Positions 7,601-14,951 of a stretch of 15,811 nucleotides of DNA are shown piece after piece. The notes beneath the pieces were generated by a model. It was given only the letters and a program-made list of their open reading frames with translations, was not told the DNA's origin and did not search any database. The stretch is from the NCBI GenBank assembly GCA_029779995.1, contig JAKOZM010000263.1:1-15811 (forward strand), read 5' to 3'. The stretch's first letter is position 1; every line of letters starts with the position of its first letter. A program made the position numbers and the translations under genes. Source of the DNA: Actinomycetes bacterium (GTDB lineage Bacteria > Actinomycetota > Actinomycetes > S36-B12 > UBA10799).

Positions 7601-8080
7601 CACCAGGTCGCGGTCCTTGGTCGCGGAGCGGGGGACGTAGTACAGGCGGGCGACCGTGTACCGGCGGTCCTGATCGTCGATGAACGTGACCGCGAGCGCA
7701 CCCCAGGTGGCTGAATCGCGTCCTCGCAACACTTGGTCTTCGAGTTCACCGGCAGCGCTGCGGTTGGTGTCCATTTTGCCGCGCAGGTAGGAGACGAGGC
7801 TTCGTTGTTCGAAGCCGCGTGCGCGTCCGATGGTGGCGTCATTGGAGGCACCATTGAACGGCGTGCCCGAATCCATCAGGAGCGCGATGTAGCCGTCGAG
7901 CAGGGTCGACTTGCCAGTGCCGGATGCGCCGGAGAGCAGGGTGACGGTGGGTGCGAACTCGACGACGGTATGGCTGTGAAAGCCGCCCCAGGCGAGTAGT
8001 TGGAGCTTCTCGACCTTCCATTGGGTGGTGCCTTCGGTGGCCCCGGAGAGGTAGAGGAGTGCATGCTGGGTGGCGGTCAT
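4667..8080 (-). CDS. jetC: Wadjet SMC-like ATPase JetC
   Basis: A 1137-residue SMC/MukB-like ATPase, the motor of the JetABC loop-extruding complex. The N-terminal half of the ATPase head has Walker A G-A-S-G-T-G-K-S-T at 51-59, preceded by the typical aromatic W-G-G-F and followed by L-L-D-G. Long heptad-rich, charged segments at roughly 290-460 and 690-900 form the two coiled-coil arms, around a less regular central hinge. The C-terminal half of the head has the ABC signature S-G-G-E at 1023-1026 and Walker B A-P-V-F-L-D-E with D1059 and E1060. The last 20 residues are a Pro/Ala/Ser tail. The length is as expected for the family and no frame break is seen. The start overlaps the jetB stop by 4 bp (ATGA) and the stop overlaps the jetD start in the same way, indicating coupled expression. 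Confidence 0.96.
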   Translation of the reverse strand: MTATQHALLYLSGATEGTTQWKVEKLQLLAWGGFHSHTVVEFAPTVTLLSGASGTGKSTLLDGYIALLMDSGTPFNGASNDATIGRARGFEQRSLVSYLRGKMDTNRSAAGELEDQVLRGRDSATWGALAVTFIDDQDRRYTVARLYYVPRSATKDRDLVRKMCTIEGTVHLPDLEPFAAGKFDKRAVEGRLANLKMHDSYAAFAQAFCTRLGIGPHGDGARALRLLARIQAGHQIPTVDDLYKKLVLEQPGTYAAADAAVEHFKDLEDAYAAMESEAKKAEVLAPIPALWEEREAAREKVRLIDTFGLGYSQDDTPFGLWKLTTEDRLLEAVEDNLRAERETFGKAKRTAQEREADLNISKANVEAALAENDSHATVARLDADLDRLRLARAAARERRDTFDRLTAPLNLKIESEDDFDAARATSKEFLDGFQATLDDLNRQRALLNRQVAAPLTEKDDLAVERESLKDRKGRMDHRLHVARLAMAHAAGMRPEDLPFVGELIDVRDGEQRWRKAIETTLFGIARVMLVDANHLDRFSRAIDQADIPARVNFQGIDLSGFQPENLDPRYISGKLDFKDTPFTNWVLDRLTGDDTDALCVNTPDELSGGGQRVTINGQTRRGRSGAHGSNNAPYVIGFSSVDRLREIDGRISELNTLIGDLGQQEQALNARSTALVNAKSAHDHIVGTAWAAIDEGGITAQIKELADQRDRILDADDNLRALKEEHTHILAELKRATGAVWAANQALERVEKSKNQVITRKDHVVGEIERIDRAQQVVLTQIQTDYLDTEYRQVANAVDLDEFNRGGWARLKTRLGEQLKGANEKVADKTRALESTFRRFLDRWEEPNLSGSVENYDTFRRIYDDIIARGLADRRAEWSKRLTDWSGQDLVPLAGAFSMAIEEIRQRLDPVNTILERLPFGAHRDRLRIDLRELHRDDIVKFKKELRILSRVNADAFTEEQIQNWFKRLRKFMFAIRKDTTGKSTRDRDYFLDVNRHIEITAVAYDPVTRVDRSTYASLGGKSGGETQELVAFIVGAALRFQLGDDTNTRPRFAPVFLDEGFVKADSEFAGRAVDAWKGLGFQLIIGAPYGQFTALEPHAEQILYMSKSDKGISYVKPVQPISKPPATPAASSEATG

Positions 8081-8835
8081 GCGAGTGCCTCATAAGCGTC
8101 GAGGTCCGCGTCGTGCTCGTTCGACTCATCGGCTGTGGTGCCGTTCTGGGCCATGAGCCACTCGAACAGTTCGTGGAGCCGGGGCAGTGGCAGGAGCACC
8201 GCGATGACCGGTGAGACCCGGAGCCGATCGTTGTCGTTGGTCTTCCGCAGGACCTTCGCTTTGATGAGGTTGTCGACGGCGTTGGTGGTCTTGGCAGCAT
8301 CGCCGGACCGGTTGGTGGCGTGGGCGGGGCGGAATGAGGCCACGTGGGTGAGCAATTCGTCGCGCTCCACGGTCACGTCTTCGTGGCCCGAGGAACGCTC
8401 GCTTTGAAACCTCATCCGCAGGAACGCCAGCAGGACGGTTTCCTCCCGGGTATAGGCGGTGTCATGTAGCAGGGTGGGGAACTCTCTCCCACCACCGTCG
8501 CTGGCTGCCTGTCGCTTGAATGCGACCTCGTGCTGCAGGTCGAGGTGGAGGTCCAGGAACATGTCGTTGAGTCTTGACTTGAAAGGCTCGGGGTTTTCGC
8601 GGATGACCCGCCACTCCAACGGGTTACCGATGGCGGAGACGAACCTGTTCTTGAGGAGGCAGACGAACGCGCGCCGCTGCGGCAAAGAGAGGCCGCCGGA
8701 GTCGTCAGGGAAGAGCGCGAGAGTCGATTGCTGTGCATCGTCACCGTCGGTGAAGTCATCGTCGAGGTCGGCGAAGATGTCGTCAGTCTCCTGGATGAAG
8801 TCGTCGAGGTCGTCGCCGTGGTTGAAGTCAGTCAT
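8077..8835 (-). CDS. jetB: Wadjet kite subunit JetB (DUF4194)
   Basis: A 252-residue protein of the DUF4194 family, the MukE-like kite subunit bridging the JetC heads and the JetA kleisin. The first 46 residues are strikingly acidic (runs of Asp), then come winged-helix segments. The family-typical Y-T-R-E-E-T-V-L-L-A-F-L-R motif is at 128-140, and a C-terminal helix rich in Leu and Pro ends near 235. An open frame extends 13 codons further upstream, but the ATG at 8835 is preferred: it follows GGTGAGGGAA at normal spacing and overlaps the jetA end by 8 bp. The position between jetA and jetC and the size agree with type I Wadjet operons. Confidence 0.93.
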   Translation of the reverse strand: MTDFNHGDDLDDFIQETDDIFADLDDDFTDGDDAQQSTLALFPDDSGGLSLPQRRAFVCLLKNRFVSAIGNPLEWRVIRENPEPFKSRLNDMFLDLHLDLQHEVAFKRQAASDGGGREFPTLLHDTAYTREETVLLAFLRMRFQSERSSGHEDVTVERDELLTHVASFRPAHATNRSGDAAKTTNAVDNLIKAKVLRKTNDNDRLRVSPVIAVLLPLPRLHELFEWLMAQNGTTADESNEHDADLDAYEALA

Positions 8836-10375
8836 GGGTAGTTCCCTCACCTTCAAGGTCTGCCACAGGCGCATGTTCTAGATCCGTGAGACGAGCGAGG
8901 GCTGCGGCCCCGTCGGTAGGGAGCGGTACGGCGGGGCCGAGGAAGTGGCGGCGTTCCCCGCCGGGACGGATGGCTTCGAAGACCTCCGTGGCTGCAACCC
9001 CGTCGAGCGCGTTAACGCGCGAGGCCAGATGCAGCAGCCCGAGGATTTCCACAGGACGGCGCAGGTCGTCGGGCAGGTTATGGAAGAGGTCGCCAATGGT
9101 CTCGGAATCGCCGCTGTTGAGGGCTGCGACAAGCGCGGCCCGGAGGTCGTCAAGCGAGGGGCCGCCCTGCATGCGGAGTTCCTCCACCGTCGGCGGCTCG
9201 GGGATGTCGTCCTCGATGTCCTCCAGCGGGGGTGGTGGTGCGGCCGAGGCAGGGTCCCACAGCCGTTCGCGGAGGTGCCCGACCTTCATGGTGGGCGGCA
9301 GGAGTTCCACGTGGACGGTGGCTCGCGGACCAACGGTCTCCATCCACTTGGCCAGTTCCCGGTTGATGCCGCGCAGGGTCCGGTCGAGTTCGCGCTCTCG
9401 CAGCACATCGTTGTTGACGATGTGCTCTTTCAAGGTGGCGGTGAGGCGTCGACGCTGCGCCAACACGTCCTTGGTGCCTTGCCGAATGATGGCCTCCGCG
9501 CCCCGAAGTTCGGCCATGTCGGAGGCCACGAGCGCTGCCGCGGCCGGGTGGTCCATCAGGACCTGCACGTTGGTGCGCAGTTGCAGGAGCATGTCATCGT
9601 CGCGCAGGAGAACAAACGCCCCGTCGAACGCCCGGCCCTCGGCAGTGTCTTTTACAAGTCTGTCTTGCTTGTGCAGGTACTCGTCGAGCACGTCGGTGAC
9701 CGGTCGCTCGTCATCGCGGAAGTCGCGGAGAATCTTGCGGTGCATATCGAGCACCGACTCCTCGACGCGTTTGAAGTCCGACGGCAACTGCCCTATGAGG
9801 TCAATTAGGTTGGCGTACCCGTCAAGCATCCGGTCGTCGGAGGCCAGCATGACTTCTCCCCCGTTGGCGAGCCGGTCACGCTCGACTTCAAGTTCGCGAA
9901 TCTGAGCGTTGAGCCGGTACACGCGCGCCTGGGCGTCGGGAGACGCTTCGAGCGCCCAGCGGCGAACTGTGTCCAAGATGGTTGTCAACCGCGATTCAGA
10001 CACCAGCACCCGGTCCCGGGACAGGGTGGCCACCAGGTCGAGCGCCTCCAGCGCGGCCGAAGTGAGCGAGTAAACCAGCGCTCCGTCGGCGTCGTTGTCC
10101 CGGAAGAGCCATTGGTCGTTGACCCAGGTGTTGCACAGTGCGCGCCCGTTGTGCACCGGCGGCGCGTCGAGCCCTTCGCGGGCCAGTTCGGTCAAGTAGG
10201 TGTCGACCTGGGCGTGGAGCCGGTCGGCGGGCACGCTGCGCCGGTCGCGTGAGAACGCGGCTCGGAACACGGCGACACGGAACGCGGCCCACTTGCCGTC
10301 GAGCAGACGCAGCGTCGGTTTTTCAAAGGCTTCGGTTACCCTCGCGATTTCGCCCACGATGTCGCTCACGCTCAC
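8828..10375 (-). CDS. jetA: Wadjet kleisin subunit JetA (DUF3375)
   Basis: A 515-residue DUF3375 protein, the MukF-like kleisin of the Wadjet condensin. The N-terminal winged-helix region (about 10-120) contains the family's R-L-L-D-G-K-W-A and H-A-Q-V-D-T-Y-L segments. A short coiled coil at about 148-171 and the L-P-S-D-F-K-R-V-E-E motif near 197-206 are typical. After about residue 395 there is a proline/acidic linker (P-P-P-P-L-E-D-I-E-D-D), then a C-terminal domain that should contact JetC. The reading frame is open for 49 more codons upstream, but the GTG at 10375 has GGAGAA 7 nt before it and begins the recognisable domain, so it is taken as the start. A second GTG lies two codons in. 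The gene overlaps jetB by 8 bp. A 159-bp gap before it suggests that the Wadjet operon has its own promoter. Confidence 0.93.
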   Translation of the reverse strand: MSVSDIVGEIARVTEAFEKPTLRLLDGKWAAFRVAVFRAAFSRDRRSVPADRLHAQVDTYLTELAREGLDAPPVHNGRALCNTWVNDQWLFRDNDADGALVYSLTSAALEALDLVATLSRDRVLVSESRLTTILDTVRRWALEASPDAQARVYRLNAQIRELEVERDRLANGGEVMLASDDRMLDGYANLIDLIGQLPSDFKRVEESVLDMHRKILRDFRDDERPVTDVLDEYLHKQDRLVKDTAEGRAFDGAFVLLRDDDMLLQLRTNVQVLMDHPAAAALVASDMAELRGAEAIIRQGTKDVLAQRRRLTATLKEHIVNNDVLRERELDRTLRGINRELAKWMETVGPRATVHVELLPPTMKVGHLRERLWDPASAAPPPPLEDIEDDIPEPPTVEELRMQGGPSLDDLRAALVAALNSGDSETIGDLFHNLPDDLRRPVEILGLLHLASRVNALDGVAATEVFEAIRPGGERRHFLGPAVPLPTDGAAALARLTDLEHAPVADLEGEGTTHD

Positions 10376-10534
10376 CCCTGTTCTCCGGCCGACTCGTCTA
10401 CGGCACATTAGATGCGGCCGCCGACAGGTCGGGGTGATTCGGGAACGAAGGGTCGCCCACCGGGGCTGGAACCGGAGCGCAGCCCCCACTGTTCGCTGAT
10501 GGACGAGCGTGGCCGACAGCACCCGCAGGCACGA
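10376..10534 (-). promoter_or_regulatory. Probable promoter region of the Wadjet operon
   Basis: A 159-bp gap between the GIY-YIG nuclease stop and jetA, far larger than the 1-8 bp overlaps on either side. Reading toward jetA it contains a TAATGT hexamer (a possible -10 box) about 28 bp before the GTG, and upstream of that a short dyad, CCGAC-AG-GTCGG on the plus strand at 10421-10432, that could be an operator. No good -35 box is visible. The minus-strand ribosome site GGAGAA at its end decides the jetA start. Confidence 0.35.
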
Positions 10535-11344
10535 TTAGTTGCGGTTGAGGCCGTGTCGACGGGTGTCGAGTGCGTGCTTGAAATGCCCTTCCGCTCTGTC
10601 GATGTCGAACGTGGGCGATGCTGGGTCGAACACGCGCAGCAACGATAGCCGAAAGGTGGCCGGGTCCACGCTTCGCAACTCAACGTTGCCGCCGTGGCCG
10701 TTGGCGGCGTACGCGGCCCAGCGTTGAAGGATGCTCTGAGCGCCGTCGGCCTTACCGACATAGTGCCGCCCGTCGCGGGTATCGGTGATCAGGTAGATCC
10801 CTTTCACCGATGACAACGCAGTGCGCCAGGCCGCATACCGGTGTTCACGCATGACTGCCTGCAGTTGGGCGTAGTCCAAGATCAGGGCGTCAAACCCGGG
10901 GAAAGGCACCGGCGCAGCGTCGGCGATCTCCATGACTGGGTACTTGGCTGCGGTGGTCGCGGTTAGGCGCCAGGTCCGCGGCGACCGCCAGCCGATCACT
11001 AGGCGATTCCGCAGGTCAGCTAGTAGGTCCGCAGCTTCTAGGTCGAAGGTGCGCTGCAGTCCGTCACGCGCGAGCTCACCGTGGTTGGTCAGGACCGCCC
11101 ACAGTCGTGCGCGATCGCCGCCTTCGGGGAGGAAAACGATCCATGTTCGCGGTGGGTTGGCGGGGAAGGTGCGCGTGTTGGCCGACTGGACTCGCGTGTA
11201 GGCCATGATCTCGGCGGGCGAGGAGTCGCCGTGGATGCCGGCGGTGCCGTCCTCGTGTTCTCGTATGTAGGCATGACGGATGACCAAAGCATCGTTTGGG
11301 TCGATCCCAGCGCTAGCCATGATGTGGGCCAGGGTGAGGCTCAT
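10535..11344 (-). CDS. GIY-YIG nuclease family protein with N-terminal extension
   Basis: A 269-residue protein with a C-terminal GIY-YIG endonuclease domain: G182-I-Y184, Y195-V-G197, R208 in I-L-Q-R-W, E252 in A-E-G-H-F, and N268 in G-L-N-R-N. The order and spacing match the catalytic tyrosines, arginine, metal-binding glutamate and asparagine of the family, so it should be an active nuclease. The first 175 residues are a separate domain of unknown fold with a hydrophobic W-I-V-F-L strand and a W-A-V-L motif; it may select substrate or partner. The ATG at 11344 overlaps the upstream stop (ATGA), so it is translated together with the RusA-like protein. It is not UvrC or a homing endonuclease by architecture. 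Role unknown, possibly cleavage of invading or branched DNA. Confidence 0.88.
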   Translation of the reverse strand: MSLTLAHIMASAGIDPNDALVIRHAYIREHEDGTAGIHGDSSPAEIMAYTRVQSANTRTFPANPPRTWIVFLPEGGDRARLWAVLTNHGELARDGLQRTFDLEAADLLADLRNRLVIGWRSPRTWRLTATTAAKYPVMEIADAAPVPFPGFDALILDYAQLQAVMREHRYAAWRTALSSVKGIYLITDTRDGRHYVGKADGAQSILQRWAAYAANGHGGNVELRSVDPATFRLSLLRVFDPASPTFDIDRAEGHFKHALDTRRHGLNRN

Positions 11345-12042
11345 TGCAGTGTCTCCGCACTGGCGGGTTCGGCAGCAATGCTGGCCACGACGTCGTGACC
11401 GAGCGACGAATCAACGTGAACGTGGAGGGACAGGTCGATGATCCGTCCGTCGTTGGGGTGCCATTCCCGATCGGGGCGGGTCCGCCCCAGAAGCGGGTGG
11501 AGGGAGTCGATGGTTGGCTTCCACAGGTTCATCCAGTTGCGCTGGGCACCAACGACGAACGCGATCTGGAGTTGGACGGGTCCGGGTCGGAGCTGTGAGG
11601 CGTCGGCCACAGCCGAGCGAACTTGCTCCTTGTAGCTGGCTGTTTGAGCCGATGCGGTGGTACGAACCGTGTAGCGCTGTTCGGGGGCCAGGGTCTCGTG
11701 CGCCGGCGCCACCAGCGCCGATGAAACGGTGCCGTGACGCTTGGTGCACCACACGGAGACCAGGCGCTCGTCTCGCATCCGCGCAGCCAGGGGGTAGAGA
11801 TAGTTGTCCAGGTCAGCCATGTTGAGCAGGTCGCGACCGTGCGGGATCGCCACGTCAAGGACAAGGGCCCACGGGCCTCGGTTCACGCGGGCGGACGTAA
11901 GTAGGCCAACGGTGTCATCAAGGTATTCGGTCAACCGCAATTGGTCCGGGTCGCCGGCCTTGTTCCAACTCGCCAAACGTGGCGTCCGTCTCAGGGTCAC
12001 GCCTTGGCCGGTCGGCCGGGCATACCAGCGTGGGCGTGTCAC
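11341..12042 (-). CDS. Hypothetical protein with RusA-like motifs
   Basis: A 233-residue protein, not firmly assigned. The N-terminal half carries N-M-A-D-L-D-N-Y-L-Y-P-L at 74-85, much like the D-x-D-N active-site motif of RusA Holliday-junction resolvases. The C-terminal half carries N-L-W-K-P-T-I-D-S-L at 172-181 and N-D-G-R-I-I at 197-202, resembling RusA's later K...D and D-D-x-x-I segments. Each half begins with a similar hydrophobic strand (V-L-D-V-A-I; L-Q-I-A-F-V), suggesting an internal duplication. If so, the catalytic residues are divided between the repeats. The GTG at 12042 overlaps the upstream stop by 4 bp (GTGA) and the stop overlaps the nuclease start (ATGA). The pairing with a GIY-YIG nuclease supports a DNA-processing role. 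It could also be an unrelated family with chance motif similarity. Confidence 0.75.
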   Translation of the reverse strand: MTRPRWYARPTGQGVTLRRTPRLASWNKAGDPDQLRLTEYLDDTVGLLTSARVNRGPWALVLDVAIPHGRDLLNMADLDNYLYPLAARMRDERLVSVWCTKRHGTVSSALVAPAHETLAPEQRYTVRTTASAQTASYKEQVRSAVADASQLRPGPVQLQIAFVVGAQRNWMNLWKPTIDSLHPLLGRTRPDREWHPNDGRIIDLSLHVHVDSSLGHDVVASIAAEPASAETLQ

Positions 12043-12272
12043 GGTCCCGACTCGTCATCTATGTGGCGGCGTACTTCGCACAAATCAAGGAGCCGAGCCA
12101 GGGTAAGAGTCCCCGGGACTGCGTCTTCTCGGGTCAAGACCGTCGGATAGATGCCCCTGGCTTCGATCATGGTGGACTCATGCTGAGTGGCGATCCACGC
12201 CTCGAAAGTGGACTCGAATGCCTCGACGGCTTCAACGAGGCGCCGAAGGTAGTCCGCGCTGTAGTCAGTCAT
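12039..12272 (-). CDS. Small acidic hypothetical protein, 77 aa
   Basis: A 77-residue acidic protein, mostly helical at the N-terminus (an amphipathic Leu/Val/Glu/Ala helix over residues 5-30) with an acidic C-terminal tail (D-D-E-S). No signal peptide, membrane segment or known motif is seen. It is held to be a real gene because of its context: the ATG at 12272 shares one base with the stop of the membrane protein gene (TGATG), and its stop overlaps the GTG of the next gene (GTGA). A small acidic protein between a membrane protein and nuclease-like proteins could be an adaptor or inhibitor, but that is a guess from position. Confidence 0.72.
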   Translation of the reverse strand: MTDYSADYLRRLVEAVEAFESTFEAWIATQHESTMIEARGIYPTVLTREDAVPGTLTLARLLDLCEVRRHIDDESGP

Positions 12273-12928
12273 CAGTGGCTCGCTACTGACGGGCTGGGGT
12301 CAGGTCGGTACTCCACCATGAGCACGGCGATCTGATCACCCTGAATCACGATCCGGCTCCAACCGTGAACCGGCCCCGAAGGCTCCCCAGGTGGGGCCGA
12401 CCACAGCGGGGGAACGAGCACGAGTTCACGCCCATCGGCCTCAAGGTTGGGCGTGTAGCTACCGAGAAAGCCCATGTACGTCGAACCCGAGATCGTCTTG
12501 ACACGGACATAAGGGGCCGAACCAGGCGGGGCGTCAGAACGGAACACCTGACTCCACGCCGATGTCTGACGAAGTGGGGAGCCTCCTTTGGAGAGGTGCC
12601 AGTGGGTTCCCCATGCCAGCGCGCAGGCGACCAACGCCACAGCTACCAGCATCACCAAGACGACGGGTTGAGTCGGGTCAATGACCGCACGTCCGGTCAG
12701 CCACTGGGAAAGCCATCGACGTACGGGAGACAGCGCGAGGCCGGAAGCGCCCAGCACTACTCCAGCGAGCAGCGTGAAGGCGGTTGACGCGAGCACGACG
12801 CGACTGGCCTCTCGGAACGCCGTCTCCGGCACACCCACCCTCCGTCGAGCGGCAAGAAGGTCAAAGAGAAGCCCCGGCGCCACGAAGAGGAAGAACGCGA
12901 CCACCGCGCCCGTCGTGCTGGGGATCAC
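12272..12928 (-). CDS. Membrane protein, DUF6338-like
   Basis: A 218-residue membrane protein. Three hydrophobic segments are visible: about 7-25 (A-F-F-L-F-V-A-P-G-L), 44-65, and 88-106. The remaining half (about 115-218) is soluble, with a beta-rich stretch (V-R-V-K-T-I-S-G-S-T-Y-M-G-F-L-G-S-Y) and an ending near W-S-R-I-V-I-Q-G-D. The N-terminal V-A-P-G-L-L-F-D-L-L, then F-R-E-A-S-R-V-V-L-A-S, matches my recollection of DUF6338, a family of uncharacterised bacterial membrane proteins. The start is GTG at 12928 with a weak AAGGGC upstream. It lies 12 bp after the 57-aa gene, and its stop shares a base with the next start. It would anchor or sense at the cytoplasmic membrane in whatever process the downstream nuclease-like proteins perform. 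Confidence 0.82.
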   Translation of the reverse strand: MIPSTTGAVVAFFLFVAPGLLFDLLAARRRVGVPETAFREASRVVLASTAFTLLAGVVLGASGLALSPVRRWLSQWLTGRAVIDPTQPVVLVMLVAVALVACALAWGTHWHLSKGGSPLRQTSAWSQVFRSDAPPGSAPYVRVKTISGSTYMGFLGSYTPNLEADGRELVLVPPLWSAPPGEPSGPVHGWSRIVIQGDQIAVLMVEYRPDPSPSVASH

Positions 12929-12940
12929 GGCGATTCGCCC

Positions 12941-13114
12941 TTAGTCGCTGACCTCAGCCGGCGGTGTTCCCTGCGTTCCCGGACTCGCTGTCGGTGCCAC
13001 GGGTTCGTTGGTCATCTGAGCCGGAACCGAGACGACGACGTCCAGGCTCTTGGTCTCGCTGGCCGTCAGCCGTTCGGCGGTTCGGATGGGTTCCGCCATC
13101 GAATGATCTGTCAT
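12941..13114 (-). CDS. Small hypothetical protein, 57 aa
   Basis: A 57-residue protein with a charged N-terminal half (residues 1-25) and a Pro/Ala/Thr/Gly-rich, probably disordered, C-terminal tail. No motif is recognised. The ATG at 13114 has a good Shine-Dalgarno sequence (GAGAGGAG, about 8 nt away); the frame is open 20 codons further upstream, but without such a site. It appears to be the first gene of the cassette leading to the GIY-YIG nuclease: a possible -10 hexamer TACGTT reads on the minus strand at 13144-13139, and the next gene begins 12 bp after its stop. Function unknown; it could be a leader or accessory protein. Confidence 0.55.
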   Translation of the reverse strand: MTDHSMAEPIRTAERLTASETKSLDVVVSVPAQMTNEPVAPTASPGTQGTPPAEVSD

Positions 13115-13166
13115 TGGGGACTCCTCTCGTGTGCATCGAACGTATCTGATCGCGCCGACAGGCCGG

Positions 13167-14822
13167 CTACGCACGCTTGTGGAGGGCGAGGGCCAACTGG
13201 AGGCGCTGCTTGTCGTTGAGGGAGGCTTCGAACTGGCGGTAGCGGGCGCGGGCCTTGGCCGTAGGTCGCACTCCCCGCCAGACCGGGGAGAGGTCGAGGT
13301 GGGCGTGGGCGACGTGGACCCATTGCCAGGTCAGCCCGAGGTCGTAGGCGTCGTGTGGCGTTCCTGGCCGGTTGCTTCGGGCCCATTCGTCGAACCAGCG
13401 GCTCATCCCCAGGCGGTGTCGGATCTTGGCTTCGATGGCCCGGTAGTTGTCGCGGTGCACGTCTTCAATCGCCCGCCAGATCCGGGCTTCCCACTCGTCA
13501 GCGGTGACGAGCATCGTCGCCGAGCAGGCCCGAGCGCAACGCACACCCATCGGGCCGGGCATGCCCAGCGCTTCGGCGGCCGCGGCCCAGGACTTGATGT
13601 CCGGGTGCAGCCGCGCCAGCGACAGTGACGCGAACAGGCGGATGGTCGCTTCGCTGGAGTTGAAGGCCCCGTCGAGGTGTTCGAGGTACTGCTCGTGCGG
13701 GATGACTTGCGGGATGACGAGCAGGTTGATCGGCATGCGCGCTCCGTCGGGTTTGGGGGTGTCGAGGTGGTGGGACAGGCGCCGGTGCGGAGCGCGGGCG
13801 GCCATGACGAGGCGGGTGAGGGTGGGGGTCATGACGGTGCGGTCCGCGAGCCACCCGAGCGGGCCGTCGTTCGTGGTGGGCGTGAGCACAGTCCACGGCG
13901 TCAACCGGCTGGCAGCGGAGTCGAGGTCGCTGGCGGCCAGGACCGCGTCCGCAGCGGCCAATGCCTCGCCGCGGAGCTTGGGGTCGTCGGGTGGGCGCAT
14001 GCCCCAGCGGGGTCCGCGGGTCGCGGTGCGGTCTGTGGCGACGGCGGCGAGGTCGGCGACCCAGGGGGCGAGGGACTCGGCGCCGGGCTGGCCGGCGAGG
14101 TGGAGCAGGAGGTTGGTCAGGTGCCGGAGATCGGTCAGGTATGTCGCGGGCTTGACTGGCTGCCCGAGGACCACTACGGGCTCGCCGGTAATGGCCGCAT
14201 CGACCCGCGCCTGTGTGCCAAGAACCTCTGGCGTGGCTGGCTGCGCGGGGAGGGTGGTGAGGTCGTGCTGACACTGCCTGAGGGGTCCTTGCCCGAGCGG
14301 GTTCCCGCAGACGGGGGTGGCGCCGACGCTGCGGAGGTGGGAGTGGCGTTGATCGCGGAACGGCCGCCCACAGCCCGGGCACTCGGCGACAAGGACAATG
14401 CCGTGGTCAATGCAGGCGGTGACGAGGAGGAGCCGCCACGCGACCTTCCAGGTGCCGGTGTCGGCGAGGCAGGCTGGGCAGATCTGGGTGCCGTGGGCGG
14501 GGGTCCAGCCACGGGCGGCGACCTGCCGGTAGGAGTGCCGGTCGGTCGGGTCGAGCCCGGTCAGGTTAAGCGCAGTGCCGTCGAAGGAGGCGAGGGTCGC
14601 GGCATACACGCGGTCCTCGTCGATGCGCGCGAGCGAAGCGAGCCGAGCGATCGTCTCGGGCGACGGCGCGAGCGTGAGGTACCGGGTGCCAGCTCTTCCA
14701 CGGCCGGCGGCCGCGAGGAGCTGGGCGGTGGTGAGGCCGTTGGCGTCGGCGAGGTGTTCGAGCCAGGACTCGATCGACTCCCCGGCCTGGGGAGGCACGG
14801 AGACTGGCAAGGCGGCAGTCAT
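13167..14822 (-). CDS. tniQ: TniQ family zinc-finger protein
   Basis: A 551-residue protein with the N-terminal TniQ signature L-P-V-S-V-P-P-Q-A-G-E-S-I-E-S-W-L (5-21). It has the diagnostic zinc site C115-P-A-C118, W125, W129, C137-x2-H140 and C148-P-G-C151, followed by a second Cys/His cluster (C172, C184, H186). The long C-terminal region is helical and unassigned. TniQ/TnsD proteins choose insertion targets for Tn7-like and Tn5053-like transposons and partner with a AAA ATPase and transposase; standalone copies also exist with unknown roles. The ATG at 14822 is chosen because it lies 4 residues before the conserved domain, although it has no ribosome site. A GTG at 14948, 4 bp after the upstream stop, would add 42 unconserved-looking residues and tie the gene more closely to its operon. 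No transposase or ATPase gene is visible. Confidence 0.87.
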   Translation of the reverse strand: MTAALPVSVPPQAGESIESWLEHLADANGLTTAQLLAAAGRGRAGTRYLTLAPSPETIARLASLARIDEDRVYAATLASFDGTALNLTGLDPTDRHSYRQVAARGWTPAHGTQICPACLADTGTWKVAWRLLLVTACIDHGIVLVAECPGCGRPFRDQRHSHLRSVGATPVCGNPLGQGPLRQCQHDLTTLPAQPATPEVLGTQARVDAAITGEPVVVLGQPVKPATYLTDLRHLTNLLLHLAGQPGAESLAPWVADLAAVATDRTATRGPRWGMRPPDDPKLRGEALAAADAVLAASDLDSAASRLTPWTVLTPTTNDGPLGWLADRTVMTPTLTRLVMAARAPHRRLSHHLDTPKPDGARMPINLLVIPQVIPHEQYLEHLDGAFNSSEATIRLFASLSLARLHPDIKSWAAAAEALGMPGPMGVRCARACSATMLVTADEWEARIWRAIEDVHRDNYRAIEAKIRHRLGMSRWFDEWARSNRPGTPHDAYDLGLTWQWVHVAHAHLDLSPVWRGVRPTAKARARYRQFEASLNDKQRLQLALALHKRA

Positions 14823-14951
14823 GACCGGCTGGGTGGGGGGTGTGCGGGACCCCCAGGCCCTGTCGTCCGGCAGGAGATCCTGGGGGTCACTTCCCGTTCC
14901 CTCGCAAGGGTGGGCGTCGATAAACAGGCTACGGGTCACGGACGTCACCCG

